From: Dyadobacter psychrophilus
GTDB lineage: Bacteria > Bacteroidota > Bacteroidia > Cytophagales > Spirosomataceae
Reading direction: 5' to 3'
DNA length: 64,000 bases
Assembly (NCBI RefSeq): GCF_900167945.1
Contig: NZ_FUZA01000004.1
Coordinates: forward strand, 310,001-374,000
In this document: piece after piece, positions 9,029 through 18,282 of the stretch
How the letters are laid out: each line of letters opens with the position of its first letter
How positions within the stretch are numbered: the first letter of the stretch is position 1
The notes under the pieces: generated by a model
Database searches by the model: none
The model's input: only the letters and a program-made list of their open reading frames with translations
Told to the model about the DNA's origin: nothing
Made by a program: the position numbers and the translations under genes

Positions 9029-10345
9029 ATGAAAATTGCAGTTGTAGGAACAGGGTACGTTGGTTTGGTTACGGGAACATGCTTCGCCGAGACGGGCAAC
9101 CAGGTAACCTGCGTTGACATTGATGTCAGAAAAGTTGAACGTTTGCAAAAAGGAGAGATTCCGATCTACGAGCCTGGTCTCGATGTCCTTTTTGATCGCA
9201 ATGTTGCAGAAGGCCGTTTGGTGTTTACAACCAATCTTGCTGAGGGAATTAAAGACGCTGAGGTTATTTTCCTTGCGCTTCCGACTCCTCCGGGAGAAGA
9301 TGGTTCTGCGGATTTGAAATATATTCTTAAAGTAGCCGACGATCTGGGACACATCCTGGACAAATACGCGGTTATCATTGATAAAAGCACGGTGCCCGTA
9401 GGGACTGCCGAAAAAGTAAATGCTGCCATCGCTGCCAATGCAAAAGTGAAGTTCGACGTGGTTTCCAACCCCGAATTTTTGCGTGAGGGTGTTGCAGTAG
9501 AAGATTTTATGAAGCCGGACCGCGTTGTGGTTGGAACTTCCTCTGAAAAGGCTAAGAAAGTAATGGAGAAATTGTATGCACCGTTGGTGAGACAAGGTAA
9601 CCCTGTTATTTTCATGGACGAGCGTTCTGCTGAAATGACAAAATATGCTGCCAACTCATTCCTGGCCATGAAAATCACTTTCATGAACGAGATCGCAAAC
9701 CTTTGCGAAAAAGTGGGTGCGAATGTGGACGATATCCGTCGCGGTATCGGAACGGACAGCCGTATCGGAAAGCGCTTCTTGTTTGCAGGAATTGGTTACG
9801 GCGGAAGCTGTTTCCCAAAAGACGTGCAGGCACTTGCCAAAACGTCAAAAGACTACAATTACGATTTCCGTATCCTGCAATCGGTTATGGATGTGAATGA
9901 TGACCAGAAGAAAAAGCTGTTGCCAATGGTCGACAACTATTTTGGTGGAAGTCTAAAAGATAAAACGATCGCCGTTTGGGGATTGGCATTTAAGCCATAT
10001 ACAGACGATATCCGTGAAGCACCGGCTCTGGAGAATATTAATGCATTGCTGGAAGGCGGAGCAAAAGTGACCGTTTACGATCCTGAAGCGATGACGAATG
10101 TCAAAAGCATCCTGGGAGACAAAGTGACTTTCTGCCACACGCCATATGCAGCTTTGGACGATGCGGATGCATTAATGATCTTTACCGAATGGCCACAGTT
10201 CCGTACACCTGAATTTGAAAAAATGGGTAAACTGCTTAAAAATAAAGTAGTTTTTGACGGAAGAAACCTCTATGAACTGGAAACAATGCGCGAGATGGGC
10301 TACACTTATTTCAGCATTGGAAGAGAAAAAGTAGTTCCAGCCTGA
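9029..10345 (+). CDS. ugd: UDP-glucose 6-dehydrogenase
   Basis: A 438-residue enzyme that oxidises UDP-glucose twice with NAD+ to UDP-glucuronate in the cytoplasm. The N-terminal Rossmann motif is VVGTGYVGLVTG, the linker helix holds the EMTKYAANSFLAMKITFMNE signature, and the catalytic cysteine is Cys261 in GIGYGGSCFPKD. Length and order match the UDP-glucose/GDP-mannose dehydrogenase family. The next gene, 40 bases on, decarboxylates its product, so the pair forms a UDP-xylose pathway feeding surface polysaccharide synthesis. Confidence 0.95.
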   Translation: MKIAVVGTGYVGLVTGTCFAETGNQVTCVDIDVRKVERLQKGEIPIYEPGLDVLFDRNVAEGRLVFTTNLAEGIKDAEVIFLALPTPPGEDGSADLKYILKVADDLGHILDKYAVIIDKSTVPVGTAEKVNAAIAANAKVKFDVVSNPEFLREGVAVEDFMKPDRVVVGTSSEKAKKVMEKLYAPLVRQGNPVIFMDERSAEMTKYAANSFLAMKITFMNEIANLCEKVGANVDDIRRGIGTDSRIGKRFLFAGIGYGGSCFPKDVQALAKTSKDYNYDFRILQSVMDVNDDQKKKLLPMVDNYFGGSLKDKTIAVWGLAFKPYTDDIREAPALENINALLEGGAKVTVYDPEAMTNVKSILGDKVTFCHTPYAALDDADALMIFTEWPQFRTPEFEKMGKLLKNKVVFDGRNLYELETMREMGYTYFSIGREKVVPA

Positions 10346-10385
10346 GGGGAAGTCCAATATCAACATTAAACCTATCTCATTTTAA

Positions 10386-11378
10386 ATGAAACGTGTATTA
10401 ATAACCGGAGCGGCGGGTTTCCTGGGCTCACACCTTTGCGAGCGCTTCCTGAAAGAGGGAATGTATGTGATCGGGATGGATAACCTGATCACAGGCGACA
10501 TGCGGAATATCGAGCATCTGATGCCGGATCCAAACTTCGAGTTCAACCACCATGATGTTACAAAATTTGTACACGTGCCTGGGGAACTGGATTACATCAT
10601 GCACTTCGCATCGCCTGCCAGCCCGATTGACTATTTAAAAATCCCAATCCAAACACTTAAAGTGGGCGCGATGGGAACGCATAACCTGCTAGGACTTGCC
10701 CGTGTTAAAAAAGCACGTTTCATCATTGCTTCTACATCCGAAGTTTACGGAGATCCATTGGTTCACCCGCAAACCGAAGATTACTGGGGCCACGTAAACC
10801 CGATCGGGCCGCGTGGCTGCTATGACGAGGCAAAACGTTACCAGGAAGCGATCACGATGGCTTACCATCGTTACCATGAGCTGGAAACACGCATTGTCAG
10901 GATTTTTAACACTTACGGTCCCAGAATGCGCCTCAATGACGGGCGTGTACTGCCGGCATTCATCGGGCAAGCACTTAGAGGTGAGGACATTACCGTTTTT
11001 GGTGATGGAACACAAACCCGCGCTTTCTGTTACGTGGATGATTTGGTTGAAGGAATTTATCGTCTGTTAATGAGTGATTATTCTTTGCCTGTCAACATTG
11101 GTAACCCATCTGAAATCACGATTGGTGAATTTGCTGAGGAAATTATCAAACTGACCGGAACCGATCAGAAAGTAATTTACCAACCGCTTCCACAGGACGA
11201 TCCGAAACAACGTCAGCCGGACATTACATTGGCGAAAGAGATTCTGGGCTGGGAGCCAAAGGTTTCCCGCGAGGAAGGCTTGCGCATTACATATGATTAC
11301 TTCCGCAGCCTGCCGAAAGAAAGGCTCTATGAAGAATCAAATCACCGCGGCTTCGAAAGTTTCAGTGGTTCGAAATAA
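10386..11378 (+). CDS. UDP-glucuronate decarboxylase (UDP-xylose synthase)
   Basis: A 330-residue extended short-chain dehydrogenase. It shows GAAGFLGSH (residues 8-16) for [17 protein letters not shown] after the second strand, and the YxxxK pair in [11 protein letters not shown] (about residues 146-150), with STSEVYGDP supplying the catalytic Ser/Thr. DNLxTG and [17 protein letters not shown] are characteristic of UDP-xylose synthases rather than 4-epimerases. It should convert UDP-glucuronate made by the preceding Ugd to UDP-xylose and CO2. A strong bidirectional terminator follows. Confidence 0.9.
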   Translation: MKRVLITGAAGFLGSHLCERFLKEGMYVIGMDNLITGDMRNIEHLMPDPNFEFNHHDVTKFVHVPGELDYIMHFASPASPIDYLKIPIQTLKVGAMGTHNLLGLARVKKARFIIASTSEVYGDPLVHPQTEDYWGHVNPIGPRGCYDEAKRYQEAITMAYHRYHELETRIVRIFNTYGPRMRLNDGRVLPAFIGQALRGEDITVFGDGTQTRAFCYVDDLVEGIYRLLMSDYSLPVNIGNPSEITIGEFAEEIIKLTGTDQKVIYQPLPQDDPKQRQPDITLAKEILGWEPKVSREEGLRITYDYFRSLPKERLYEESNHRGFESFSGSK

Positions 11379-11404
11379 AAATACTTTTAGAAAAGATAAA
11401 GCAC

Positions 11405-11435
11405 AAAAAAATCCCGCCGAAGCGGGATTTTTTTG
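11405..11435. terminator. Bidirectional terminator between UXS and frr
   Basis: A very stable stem, AAAAATCCCGC/GCGGGATTTTT with a CGAA tetraloop, has A-runs on one side and T-runs on the other. It sits between convergent genes and can end both transcripts. Confidence 0.9.
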
Positions 11436-11461
11436 TTGGTAAGCCAGTGATATAAAAATCA

Positions 11462-12022
11462 CTAAACCTCCATTATCTCTTTTTCCTTCGCATTGAAGAT
11501 CTGTTCTACTTTTGAAACATAACCGTCTGTCAATTTCTGAACACGGTCTTCGCTTAGTTTAATCAAATCCTCTGCAACGCCTTCCTTAGTTAGTTTACGC
11601 AAAGAATTATTGGCATCCTGACGAATGTTGCGAATGTTAATTTTCGCCGTTTCAATTTCGTTTTTCGCACGTTTTACCAGCTCTCTTCTGCGTTCTTCGT
11701 TCAAGGGCGGAACCGAGATGCGGATCATTTCACCATCGTTGGAAGGAGCGAAACCCAGGTTACCATTACGGATCGCCTTTTCAATATCATTAATGATCTT
11801 TTTCTCAAACGGTCGGATCGCGATCGTCCGGGCGTCGGGCGTGTTGATCGTGGCCACATTTTGCAATGGGGTCATTGAGCCGTAATATTCAATCTGAAGT
11901 CCTTCGAGCATTTGAGGAGTTGCTTTTCCGGCGCGTATTTTACCCAGTTCAATGATAAGGTGCTTAATGGCGCCTTCCATGGTGTCCTTGGCGTCATCCA
12001 GATATAATTCTATTTCTTCCAT
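11462..12022 (-). CDS. frr: Ribosome recycling factor
   Basis: A 186-residue protein matching the normal RRF length. It splits the post-termination ribosome together with EF-G. The signature segments are KIRAGKATPQMLEG near the N-terminus, the domain II core with GSMTPLQNVATINTPDART, and RISVPPLNEERRRELVKRAK. It lies 28 bases after pyrH, the common bacterial pyrH-frr order, so the two are probably co-transcribed. Confidence 0.97.
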   Translation of the reverse strand: MEEIELYLDDAKDTMEGAIKHLIIELGKIRAGKATPQMLEGLQIEYYGSMTPLQNVATINTPDARTIAIRPFEKKIINDIEKAIRNGNLGFAPSNDGEMIRISVPPLNEERRRELVKRAKNEIETAKINIRNIRQDANNSLRKLTKEGVAEDLIKLSEDRVQKLTDGYVSKVEQIFNAKEKEIMEV

Positions 12023-12050
12023 TATTTTGTAGTAAGATATTGTATTACTG

Positions 12051-12770
12051 CTAGTTAGATATCAATGTTCCAACTTCTTCACCCATAACGAGATCATACA
12101 GGTTTCCCGGCTTGTTCATATCGAAAACGATGATCGGAACATTATTCTCCTTGCAAAGCGTAAAAGCCGTCAAATCCATGATTTTTAGATTTTTAGACAA
12201 TGCTTCGTCGAATGTCAGTTGGGTGTATTTTGTAGCAAGCGGGTCTTTTTCAGGATCCGCCGTGTAAACGCCATCAACGCGCGTGCCTTTCAAAACCACT
12301 TCTGATTCCGATTCAATCGCACGAAGTCCGGCAGTTGTATCCGTTGTGAAATATGGGTTTCCCGTTCCGGCACCGAAAATCACTACACGTCCTTTTTCCA
12401 AATGGCGGATCGCGCGGCGGCGGATAAGCGGCTCGCAAACCTGCTCCATTTTAATGGCAGACATCAAACGCGTGTTTACGCCATGCTTTTCAAGAGAACT
12501 TTGAATGGCCATACCATTGATAACGGTTGCCAGCATCCCCATATGGTCGCCCTGAACTCTGTCGATGCCCGATTTTTCGACTGATGCGCCCCGAAAAATA
12601 TTTCCTCCCCCGATAACGATTGCAATCTGAACGCCTACTTCGGCAATTCTTTTAATCTCCCGGGCGTAATTATCAAGAATGTTAAAGTCAATAACCTGGC
12701 CTTTGTCGCCGCCATTAAGTGCTTCTCCGCTCAGTTTCAGTAATAAACGTTTATATTTTGGTTCGGGCAT
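12051..12770 (-). CDS. pyrH: Uridylate kinase
   Basis: A 239-residue UMP kinase of the amino-acid-kinase fold, phosphorylating UMP to UDP with ATP. Visible motifs are LLKLSGEAL at the start, [10 protein letters not shown], the DxMGM-type [13 protein letters not shown] helix, and [17 protein letters not shown]. Length is normal. It is followed closely by frr and preceded by a biotin carrier gene 63 bases upstream. The usual tsf/rpsB neighbours are absent. Confidence 0.97.
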   Translation of the reverse strand: MPEPKYKRLLLKLSGEALNGGDKGQVIDFNILDNYAREIKRIAEVGVQIAIVIGGGNIFRGASVEKSGIDRVQGDHMGMLATVINGMAIQSSLEKHGVNTRLMSAIKMEQVCEPLIRRRAIRHLEKGRVVIFGAGTGNPYFTTDTTAGLRAIESESEVVLKGTRVDGVYTADPEKDPLATKYTQLTFDEALSKNLKIMDLTAFTLCKENNVPIIVFDMNKPGNLYDLVMGEEVGTLISN

Positions 12771-12833
12771 GATTGTGATGTAGGTGTTTTCGACCGTAAA
12801 AATAAGCGTAGGAAGTTAAGATTAACAAGTAAT

Positions 12834-13370
12834 TTATTGAAACTCGAGCAATACCTGGTTTTTTTCAACGATTTCCCCAGCCGCGACCTTCAATGTCTTA
12901 ACCACTCCATTTCCTGATGATTTGATTGTGTTTTCCATTTTCATGGCGACGAGCACCAGCAATGTGTCGCCTTTGTTGATTGTATCACCTTCGGAAACCG
13001 CAACGGATTGGATGAGTCCAGGCATAGGCGCTTTTACATTGTTGATCTTCGTGCTGGCGCTGTTTTGCAATCCCATTCCTTCCAGAAGCAAGTCAAGCTC
13101 GTCTTTTGCTTTGGTATAAAAATGCTGACCATTGATCAAAAGATGAAATGTCTTTTCCGCAACGTTGTGATCAAGCACTTCGATATTGTAGGATTTGTTT
13201 TCCCAAATGGCGTGAAACTGGTTTGTACCAACAGGCACAACGTCTCCGTCGAATAACTGCCCGCTTATGGACAAGTTGTTCTTCTCGTTATCAATCTCAA
13301 AACCATTATCAGCTGACTTGTGGTCATCATTTTCAGTTGCCGGGGAATCGGATACAGCGATTTTTAGCAT
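12834..13370 (-). CDS. Biotin carboxyl carrier protein of an acyl-CoA carboxylase
   Basis: A 178-residue protein. The C-terminal ~75 residues form a biotinyl domain with the attachment motif VAMKMEN, Lys144 being the biotinylated residue. The N-terminal ~100 residues resemble the linker region found in acetyl/propionyl/pyruvate carboxylase carriers. The start overlaps the stop of the upstream dus gene by 7 bases, suggesting translational coupling. A carboxyltransferase beta subunit lies elsewhere in the window (37405-38964). A biotin carboxylase is not present here, so the holoenzyme is encoded in scattered pieces (inference). Confidence 0.85.
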   Translation of the reverse strand: MLKIAVSDSPATENDDHKSADNGFEIDNEKNNLSISGQLFDGDVVPVGTNQFHAIWENKSYNIEVLDHNVAEKTFHLLINGQHFYTKAKDELDLLLEGMGLQNSASTKINNVKAPMPGLIQSVAVSEGDTINKGDTLLVLVAMKMENTIKSSGNGVVKTLKVAAGEIVEKNQVLLEFQ

Positions 13371-14353
13371 ACCACTTCGCTGTATTCGTGAACAACTTCC
13401 TGTAAAATCCCGTCAAGCTCTTCATAAGTCATTCCTTCCACGAGCCTCATGCGGAATGGTTTGAAATGATCGAGTCCTTTGAAATAATTGGTATAATGTC
13501 TGCGCATTTCAAAAACTCCTGCAACCGGGCCTTTCCAGCGGATCGAGAATTCAAGGTGTTTGCGGCAAACGGCCACGCGCTGTTCCATAGTAGGCGGCGC
13601 CAGCTTTTCACCTGTTTTCATGTAATGCTTGATCTCATTAAAGATCCAGGGATTTCCAATTGTGGCCCGGCCAATCATAATGCCGTCCACGCCGAACCTG
13701 TTTTTGTATTCCAATGCTTTTTCAGGTGTATCCACATCCCCGTTTCCAAAAATCGGAATGTTAATGCGGGGGTTGTCCTTGATCATGGCGATCAATGTCC
13801 AGTCTGCAGAGCCCTTGTACATTTGCACGCGCGTGCGGCCATGTACAGACAATGCCTTAATGCCGATATCCTGCAAGCGTTCGGCCACTTCCTGCACGTT
13901 TTTGGTGCTTTCGTCCCAGCCCAGGCGCGTCTTAACCGTCACAGGCAGATGTGTCGATTTTACAACTGCGTCCGTCATTTTGACCATTTTAGGAATATCC
14001 TGCAATAATGCAGCCCCTGCTCCGCGGCAAGCTACATTTTTGACCGGACAACCATAATTTATATCAATCAGGTCGGGGTTAACGCGCGATGCGATTTCTG
14101 CACAGGAACCCATTGTTTCAATGTCGCTGCCAAAAAGCTGAATGCCAACAGGTCTTTCGTACTCGAATATGTCAAGTTTCTGCACACTTTTCGCTGCATC
14201 GCGAATCAGTCCTTCTGACGACACAAATTCCGTGTACATCAGATCCGCCCCATTTTCCTTGCAAACCGCCCTGAACGGAGGATCGCTTACGTCCTCCATA
14301 GGTGCGAGAAGCAGTGGGAAATCACCTAACGCTATGTTTCCGATTTTTACCAT
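13364..14353 (-). CDS. dusB: tRNA-dihydrouridine synthase
   Basis: A 329-residue FMN enzyme reducing uridines in the tRNA D-loop. The TIM barrel starts with LLAPMEDVSDPPFR. INYGCPVKNVACRGAGAALL carries the catalytic cysteine region, VKTRLGWDE and SVHGRTRVQMYKG follow, and IPIFGNGDV with GIMIGRATIGNPW forms the phosphate-binding end. These fit the DusB group best, but assignment among Dus subfamilies by eye is tentative. It overlaps the downstream biotin carrier gene and is divergent from the CPBP protease gene. Confidence 0.9.
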   Translation of the reverse strand: MVKIGNIALGDFPLLLAPMEDVSDPPFRAVCKENGADLMYTEFVSSEGLIRDAAKSVQKLDIFEYERPVGIQLFGSDIETMGSCAEIASRVNPDLIDINYGCPVKNVACRGAGAALLQDIPKMVKMTDAVVKSTHLPVTVKTRLGWDESTKNVQEVAERLQDIGIKALSVHGRTRVQMYKGSADWTLIAMIKDNPRINIPIFGNGDVDTPEKALEYKNRFGVDGIMIGRATIGNPWIFNEIKHYMKTGEKLAPPTMEQRVAVCRKHLEFSIRWKGPVAGVFEMRRHYTNYFKGLDHFKPFRMRLVEGMTYEELDGILQEVVHEYSEVVC

Positions 14354-14400
14354 TTCAAAAGGGAAGACCCCTAAGCCTTATTTTTAAATTCATAATTAAC

Positions 14401-14412
14401 TGTAAATTTACA
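14401..14412. promoter_or_regulatory. 12-bp palindrome just upstream of the CPBP gene
   Basis: TGTAAATTTACA is a perfect palindrome ending 6 bases before the ATG at 14419, in the divergent gap with dusB. It contains TAAATTTA, one mismatch from the -7 consensus on either strand. It could be a promoter element or an operator; AT-rich palindromes also arise by chance. Confidence 0.25.
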
Positions 14413-14418
14413 TCAATT

Positions 14419-15390
14419 ATGCAAAATAGTAACCCTATTCAGTTAGTTTCCCGTGTACCCGGCATAGGAGGCAGTTTGTTGGTCCTCATTGGTTTCGTGC
14501 TCATTGGTATGGCCGTGGGTAATATTCTGGCGGTAATGGTGCTGGCGCTTTATTTGCAGGTTGATACAAACAGCATCACCACCGTTTTGAACCAACTGCT
14601 GAGCGATCCCGGCGACGTGCGCAATGGCTGGTACGCATTGATGATGCTCCAAGGCACAGTCCACTTTTTTTCCTATCTGCTTCCTTCGCTTATATTCTGG
14701 ATTTATATAGATCGTAAGACCATCTCAGAATTCGATTTCAGGCCAAAACCTGCCTTTCGGATCTGGTTACTCGCTTTTTTGCTTGTTTTGGCTTTCATTC
14801 CTGTTAATAGCAAGTTTATTGAATGGAACGCGGCTATGAAACTCCCTGATGCGTTGTCCGGCGTGGAATTATGGATGAAGGAAAAAGAGAACCAACTGTC
14901 GGTCATGACTGCGTTTATGACCGAGTATACACAGTTCGGCCAATTGCTGATCGCATTGTTCGTTGTCGTTTTATTGCCTGCATTGGGAGAAGAAGTGCTT
15001 TTTCGCGGGGTTATCCAGACAAAGCTCATTAAATTGTGGGGGAATCCTCACGTAGGAATCTGGGTTGCAGCGGCCATTTTCAGTGCCATACATTTCCAGT
15101 TTTATGGATTTTTGCCGCGGATGATGTTGGGGGCAGTGTTTGGTTACCTATATTACTGGACCGGAAACATTTGGGTGGCTATACTTGCACATTTTGTAAA
15201 TAATGGCTTTGTGCTGGTGATGATGTATCTTAATAATATTGGTGTTGTCAACATTAACATTGAGGAAACAAAGTCGATGCCGCTGATGCTGATCTTATCT
15301 TCGTTGCTGGTTTCTGCTGGCATATTGTTTTCTATCAGGAAAACAAGTGCAATGCAACATGAGGCGGTTGTCATAGATAAGGAGTTTTAA
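14419..15390 (+). CDS. CPBP family intramembrane metalloprotease
   Basis: A 323-residue polytopic membrane protein with about eight hydrophobic segments. It carries the three CPBP (Rce1-like/Abi) motifs: EEVLFR (Glu191, Glu192, Arg196), FSAIHFQF with its His, and AHFVNN with His and Asn. I use the ATG at 14419 (MQNSNPIQLV) because the 39 residues encoded upstream do not look like protein and overlap the dusB promoter region. It is likely an intramembrane protease or protein-processing enzyme; the substrate is unknown. DUF2007 and cdsA follow closely. Confidence 0.88.
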   Translation: MQNSNPIQLVSRVPGIGGSLLVLIGFVLIGMAVGNILAVMVLALYLQVDTNSITTVLNQLLSDPGDVRNGWYALMMLQGTVHFFSYLLPSLIFWIYIDRKTISEFDFRPKPAFRIWLLAFLLVLAFIPVNSKFIEWNAAMKLPDALSGVELWMKEKENQLSVMTAFMTEYTQFGQLLIALFVVVLLPALGEEVLFRGVIQTKLIKLWGNPHVGIWVAAAIFSAIHFQFYGFLPRMMLGAVFGYLYYWTGNIWVAILAHFVNNGFVLVMMYLNNIGVVNINIEETKSMPLMLILSSLLVSAGILFSIRKTSAMQHEAVVIDKEF

Positions 15391-15411
15391 ATCAATATTT
15401 TAACAAATAAT

Positions 15412-15633
15412 ATGGCTGATAATTGGGTGAAGGCTTTTCAGAGCGCACAAATGATCCGCGCGGAAATTGCCCGTGAAATTTTAGAGCAAAACGGAATTGC
15501 GGCCGTCATCGTAGACAAAAAGGATAGTAGTTATCCAATCTTTGGAATGTATGAAGTGCATGTGCCGGCAAGTGATCTTTCGCAGGCCCAAACAATAATA
15601 ACGAATGAAGGAGCGCTTAACGAATCTGAATAA
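15412..15633 (+). CDS. DUF2007 small protein
   Basis: A 73-residue cytoplasmic protein with the DUF2007 ferredoxin-like pattern: an N-terminal helix (SAQMIRAEIAREILEQNGI), a short strand AAVIVDKKDSSYP, then YEVHVPASDLSQAQTII. The family is annotated as a putative signal-transducing protein without a proven role. Its 3' end overlaps the cdsA start by 29 bases, so the two are read from one transcript. Confidence 0.85.
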   Translation: MADNWVKAFQSAQMIRAEIAREILEQNGIAAVIVDKKDSSYPIFGMYEVHVPASDLSQAQTIITNEGALNESE

Positions 15634-16438
15634 TTTACAGCAAAGGACAATCACCGCGCTGGCGGGGGTATTTGTGATCATTAGTTGCATTCTTTACAAT
15701 GAATTGACCTTCCTGCTCCTTTTTTGCACCATCAGCTCGCTTACCCAACTGGAATTTTACAAGCTCCTGGGCCTGGATGGAAACCAGCCGCTGACATATT
15801 ATGGAACATTCTGTGGCACAGTCATGATGTTACTTGCGTATCTGATAGAGCAAGACATTGTGCCATTTGAAAATTACTTCATAATCAGCCCGTTGCTATC
15901 GATGATATTCTTTATCAAGCTCTACAAAAAGAATGATCTGAAACCATTTACAAACATTGGTTTTACTTTCCTGGGCATTATATATGTAGCGCTCCCTTTC
16001 GCGCTCATCATTGTGATGGCTATGCGGGGCGGGAATTATAATTATGAAATCGTGCTGGGAAGCTTGCTTTTGCTTTGGGCTTCCGACATTGGCGGATACT
16101 TTGCAGGAACGAAATTTGGTAAAAGAAAGCTGTTTGAGCGCATTTCGCCCAAGAAATCATGGGAAGGTGCCATTGGAAGTGCGGTTTTTGCGGCGTTCAT
16201 CGCGTTTGCGCTCGGTTATTATTTCCGTACCTTCGAACCTTGGAAATGGTATTGTATCGGGGCCATTATCGTTGTGGTAGGCACTTACGGCGATCTTGTA
16301 GAGTCACTTTTTAAGCGGAGCATTGCCATTAAGGACTCGGGAAGTAGTATTCCCGGTCATGGGGGCTTTTTAGATCGGTTTGACGGTCTGCTTCTTTCTG
16401 CTCCGTTTATCGTCACTTTTTTGAAGCTCTTTTCCTGA
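15605..16438 (+). CDS. cdsA: Phosphatidate cytidylyltransferase
   Basis: A 277-residue integral membrane enzyme making CDP-diacylglycerol from phosphatidate and CTP. It has about seven or eight hydrophobic helices. The C-terminal signature SLFKRSIAIKDSGSSIPGHG followed by GFLDRFD matches the CDP-alcohol synthase pattern. The start overlaps the DUF2007 gene; no later Met offers a better start before the conserved LQQRTITALAG segment. It is the committed step of phospholipid synthesis. Confidence 0.95.
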   Translation: MKERLTNLNNLQQRTITALAGVFVIISCILYNELTFLLLFCTISSLTQLEFYKLLGLDGNQPLTYYGTFCGTVMMLLAYLIEQDIVPFENYFIISPLLSMIFFIKLYKKNDLKPFTNIGFTFLGIIYVALPFALIIVMAMRGGNYNYEIVLGSLLLLWASDIGGYFAGTKFGKRKLFERISPKKSWEGAIGSAVFAAFIAFALGYYFRTFEPWKWYCIGAIIVVVGTYGDLVESLFKRSIAIKDSGSSIPGHGGFLDRFDGLLLSAPFIVTFLKLFS

Positions 16439-16448
16439 GCCCCAGGCA

Positions 16449-16492
16449 TTAGTCCGGGCGGAAGGCAATGCCTTCGGGACTAAGTCGTTTTT
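16449..16492 (+). terminator. Two-tier hairpin terminator after cdsA
   Basis: The outer stem TTAGTCC/GGACTAA encloses a second perfect stem, GAAGGCA/TGCCTTC, and is followed by a short T-run (GTTTTTAAA). It ends the CPBP-DUF2007-cdsA transcript. Confidence 0.65.
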
Positions 16493-16567
16493 AAATTAGG
16501 AACAGAATTTTAGCGATGATTACAAATGCATTTGGTTTAACATTGATTTTGGAATAACGATCTGGAA

Positions 16568-17317
16568 ATGAAACGGAGTCTTTTTATATTTTTATTGATA
16601 CTTGCAGGTGTAACTGGATTCCGGGATTCGTATGCGCAGGGTGAACAAAGTGCGATTGTATTTTCAGGGATGGTTGTAGGCGGTAAAACCACCGAAATCC
16701 TGCCTGGCGCAACAATCTTCATCGTGAATGCGGGAAGAGGAACATTATCCAGAAGCGACGGTTCTTTTACAATAAAGGTTTTTCCGGGCGACAGCATTGT
16801 TTTTGGTTATGTGGGTTTCAAAAAGCAATATCACGTAATCCCAAGAAACTATAATTCAGACATTTATTCTGCAATCGTTGCCTTGCGCGAAGATGTGGTG
16901 ACGCTTTCCGGTGTAACCATTTACCCATATTCTACAGAAGAAGAATTCAAGAAGGCATTCCTGGAATTGAAGCTGCCCGATCAGGCGGACCGGGATGCGT
17001 TGGCAAGAAGCACCGATCCTGATTACATTAACAGGATGGCCGCTCAGGTCCCTAATAATGCCCAGACGAATTATCGTTATTCTATGGACCAGCTGCTTTT
17101 TGGGCGTGAATCATCAGCTAACAAGGGTTTTGCAACCACATTTCCCTTCCTGAACCCATTTGCCTGGGCCAACTTTATCAAATCTGTCAAGAAAGGTGAT
17201 TTGAAACAAAAGGATTGGCGAAAAGAGCTGAATGCGGCTCCCCGGGAGAATATTACCAAGCAGGATTTTATCCCGCCAATGCCTGAGAACGACATTAAGA
17301 AAAACGGCAGCAACTAG
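16568..17317 (+). CDS. Secreted protein with carboxypeptidase-like regulatory domain
   Basis: A 249-residue protein with a signal peptide (residues 1-24, ending DSYAQ). Residues about 33-105 form a CarboxypepD_reg-like beta-sandwich (SGMVVGGKTTEILPGATIFI ... GRGTLSRSDGSFTIKVFPGD ... FGYVGFKKQ), the fold found at the front of TonB receptors. The rest is Lys/Asp-rich with no recognised domain, including a FLNPFAWANFIKS segment. Such stand-alone proteins are common in Bacteroidota, with unknown function. The stop codon overlaps that of the convergent lpxH gene (shared CTAG). Confidence 0.8.
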   Translation: MKRSLFIFLLILAGVTGFRDSYAQGEQSAIVFSGMVVGGKTTEILPGATIFIVNAGRGTLSRSDGSFTIKVFPGDSIVFGYVGFKKQYHVIPRNYNSDIYSAIVALREDVVTLSGVTIYPYSTEEEFKKAFLELKLPDQADRDALARSTDPDYINRMAAQVPNNAQTNYRYSMDQLLFGRESSANKGFATTFPFLNPFAWANFIKSVKKGDLKQKDWRKELNAAPRENITKQDFIPPMPENDIKKNGSN

Positions 17318-18123
17318 ATCGCTGCCGGATCAAATCTCTTCAAAATCACGTTGCTGCCATCAAAAGTGGCAAAATGCTGCTGGGAAACCCATTCGCCTAA
17401 ATTAATATAACGCGACCGCGCATTGACCTGCATATCCAGGACGAGATGACGATGCCCGAAAATGTAAAAATCGTGGTGCTGCGTTTGCTCCACTTCGCGG
17501 CAATATTGGAATAGCCACTCATTATCCGCTCCTAAGAAACGCTCTTCGCCTTTGTTAACATTGGCAATCCGGCTCCTTTTCGACCATTCCATCGCGATCC
17601 ACATACCTACATCGGGATGCACAATCCTGAAAATCATTTGAAAAAAACTGTTTTCAAAAACCTTTTTCAGAAACTTGTAAGTGCTGTCACCCGGCCCTAA
17701 TCCATCGCCGTGACCTACTAATATCATTTTGGAATTACCTTTTGCAGTGAATGTAAATGAAACCGGATTCCGGTAAATCACCGCGCCCACTTCATCCGTC
17801 AGGTAACCCGACATCCACATGTCGTGGTTTCCGGTGAAAATGACCAGTTTAATTCCTTTGTCTGAAAGCTCCGCGAGCTTGCCCAGTAACCGCACAAAAC
17901 CTTTGGGAACCGCCTTTTTATATTCAAACCAAAAATCAAAAATATCGCCAACCAAAAATATGACCTGTGCATCGTGCTGGATGGATTCCAGCCAGCTGAC
18001 AACGCGTTTTTCACGTTCGCGACTTTGTATGGGGGAGGGAACGCCAAGATGATAATCAGATGAAAAATAGGCCCGGCGGCCATCTTGCAATTGAATCGTC
18101 TTTTTCTCAAAATGAAAGTTCAT
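17314..18123 (-). CDS. lpxH: UDP-2,3-diacylglucosamine diphosphatase (LpxH-like)
   Basis: A 269-residue calcineurin-type metallophosphoesterase. Metal-binding motifs appear in order: SDYHLG, VGDIFDFWFEY, TGNHDMWM, VGHGDGLGPGD and FGHRHL. GDIFDFW and the long insert between GHGDG and GHRH are typical of LpxH-type enzymes, which cleave UDP-diacylglucosamine to lipid X in lipid A synthesis. Bacteroidota LpxH proteins are of this length. A general phosphoesterase role cannot be excluded from sequence alone. Confidence 0.85.
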   Translation of the reverse strand: MNFHFEKKTIQLQDGRRAYFSSDYHLGVPSPIQSREREKRVVSWLESIQHDAQVIFLVGDIFDFWFEYKKAVPKGFVRLLGKLAELSDKGIKLVIFTGNHDMWMSGYLTDEVGAVIYRNPVSFTFTAKGNSKMILVGHGDGLGPGDSTYKFLKKVFENSFFQMIFRIVHPDVGMWIAMEWSKRSRIANVNKGEERFLGADNEWLFQYCREVEQTQHHDFYIFGHRHLVLDMQVNARSRYINLGEWVSQQHFATFDGSNVILKRFDPAAI

Positions 18124-18282
18124 GCGGATCTTTAAATGCGCTGCAATTTACAATCTTCCTTTTAATTGACACGGGAATAGGGCTTCGAATCCGTTCCAAG
18201 CCGCTAACTCAAATAGTTTTAGACCGGATCGCTAAATGTGTATATTTAATATAGTATTCATCCAACTAAAAATCAGCACATT

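Noticed and set aside
13466..14057. Two overlapping plus-strand open frames opposite dusB
   Set aside because: They are shadows of the conserved dus coding sequence; compositions are Cys/His/Phe-rich and unlike real proteins here.
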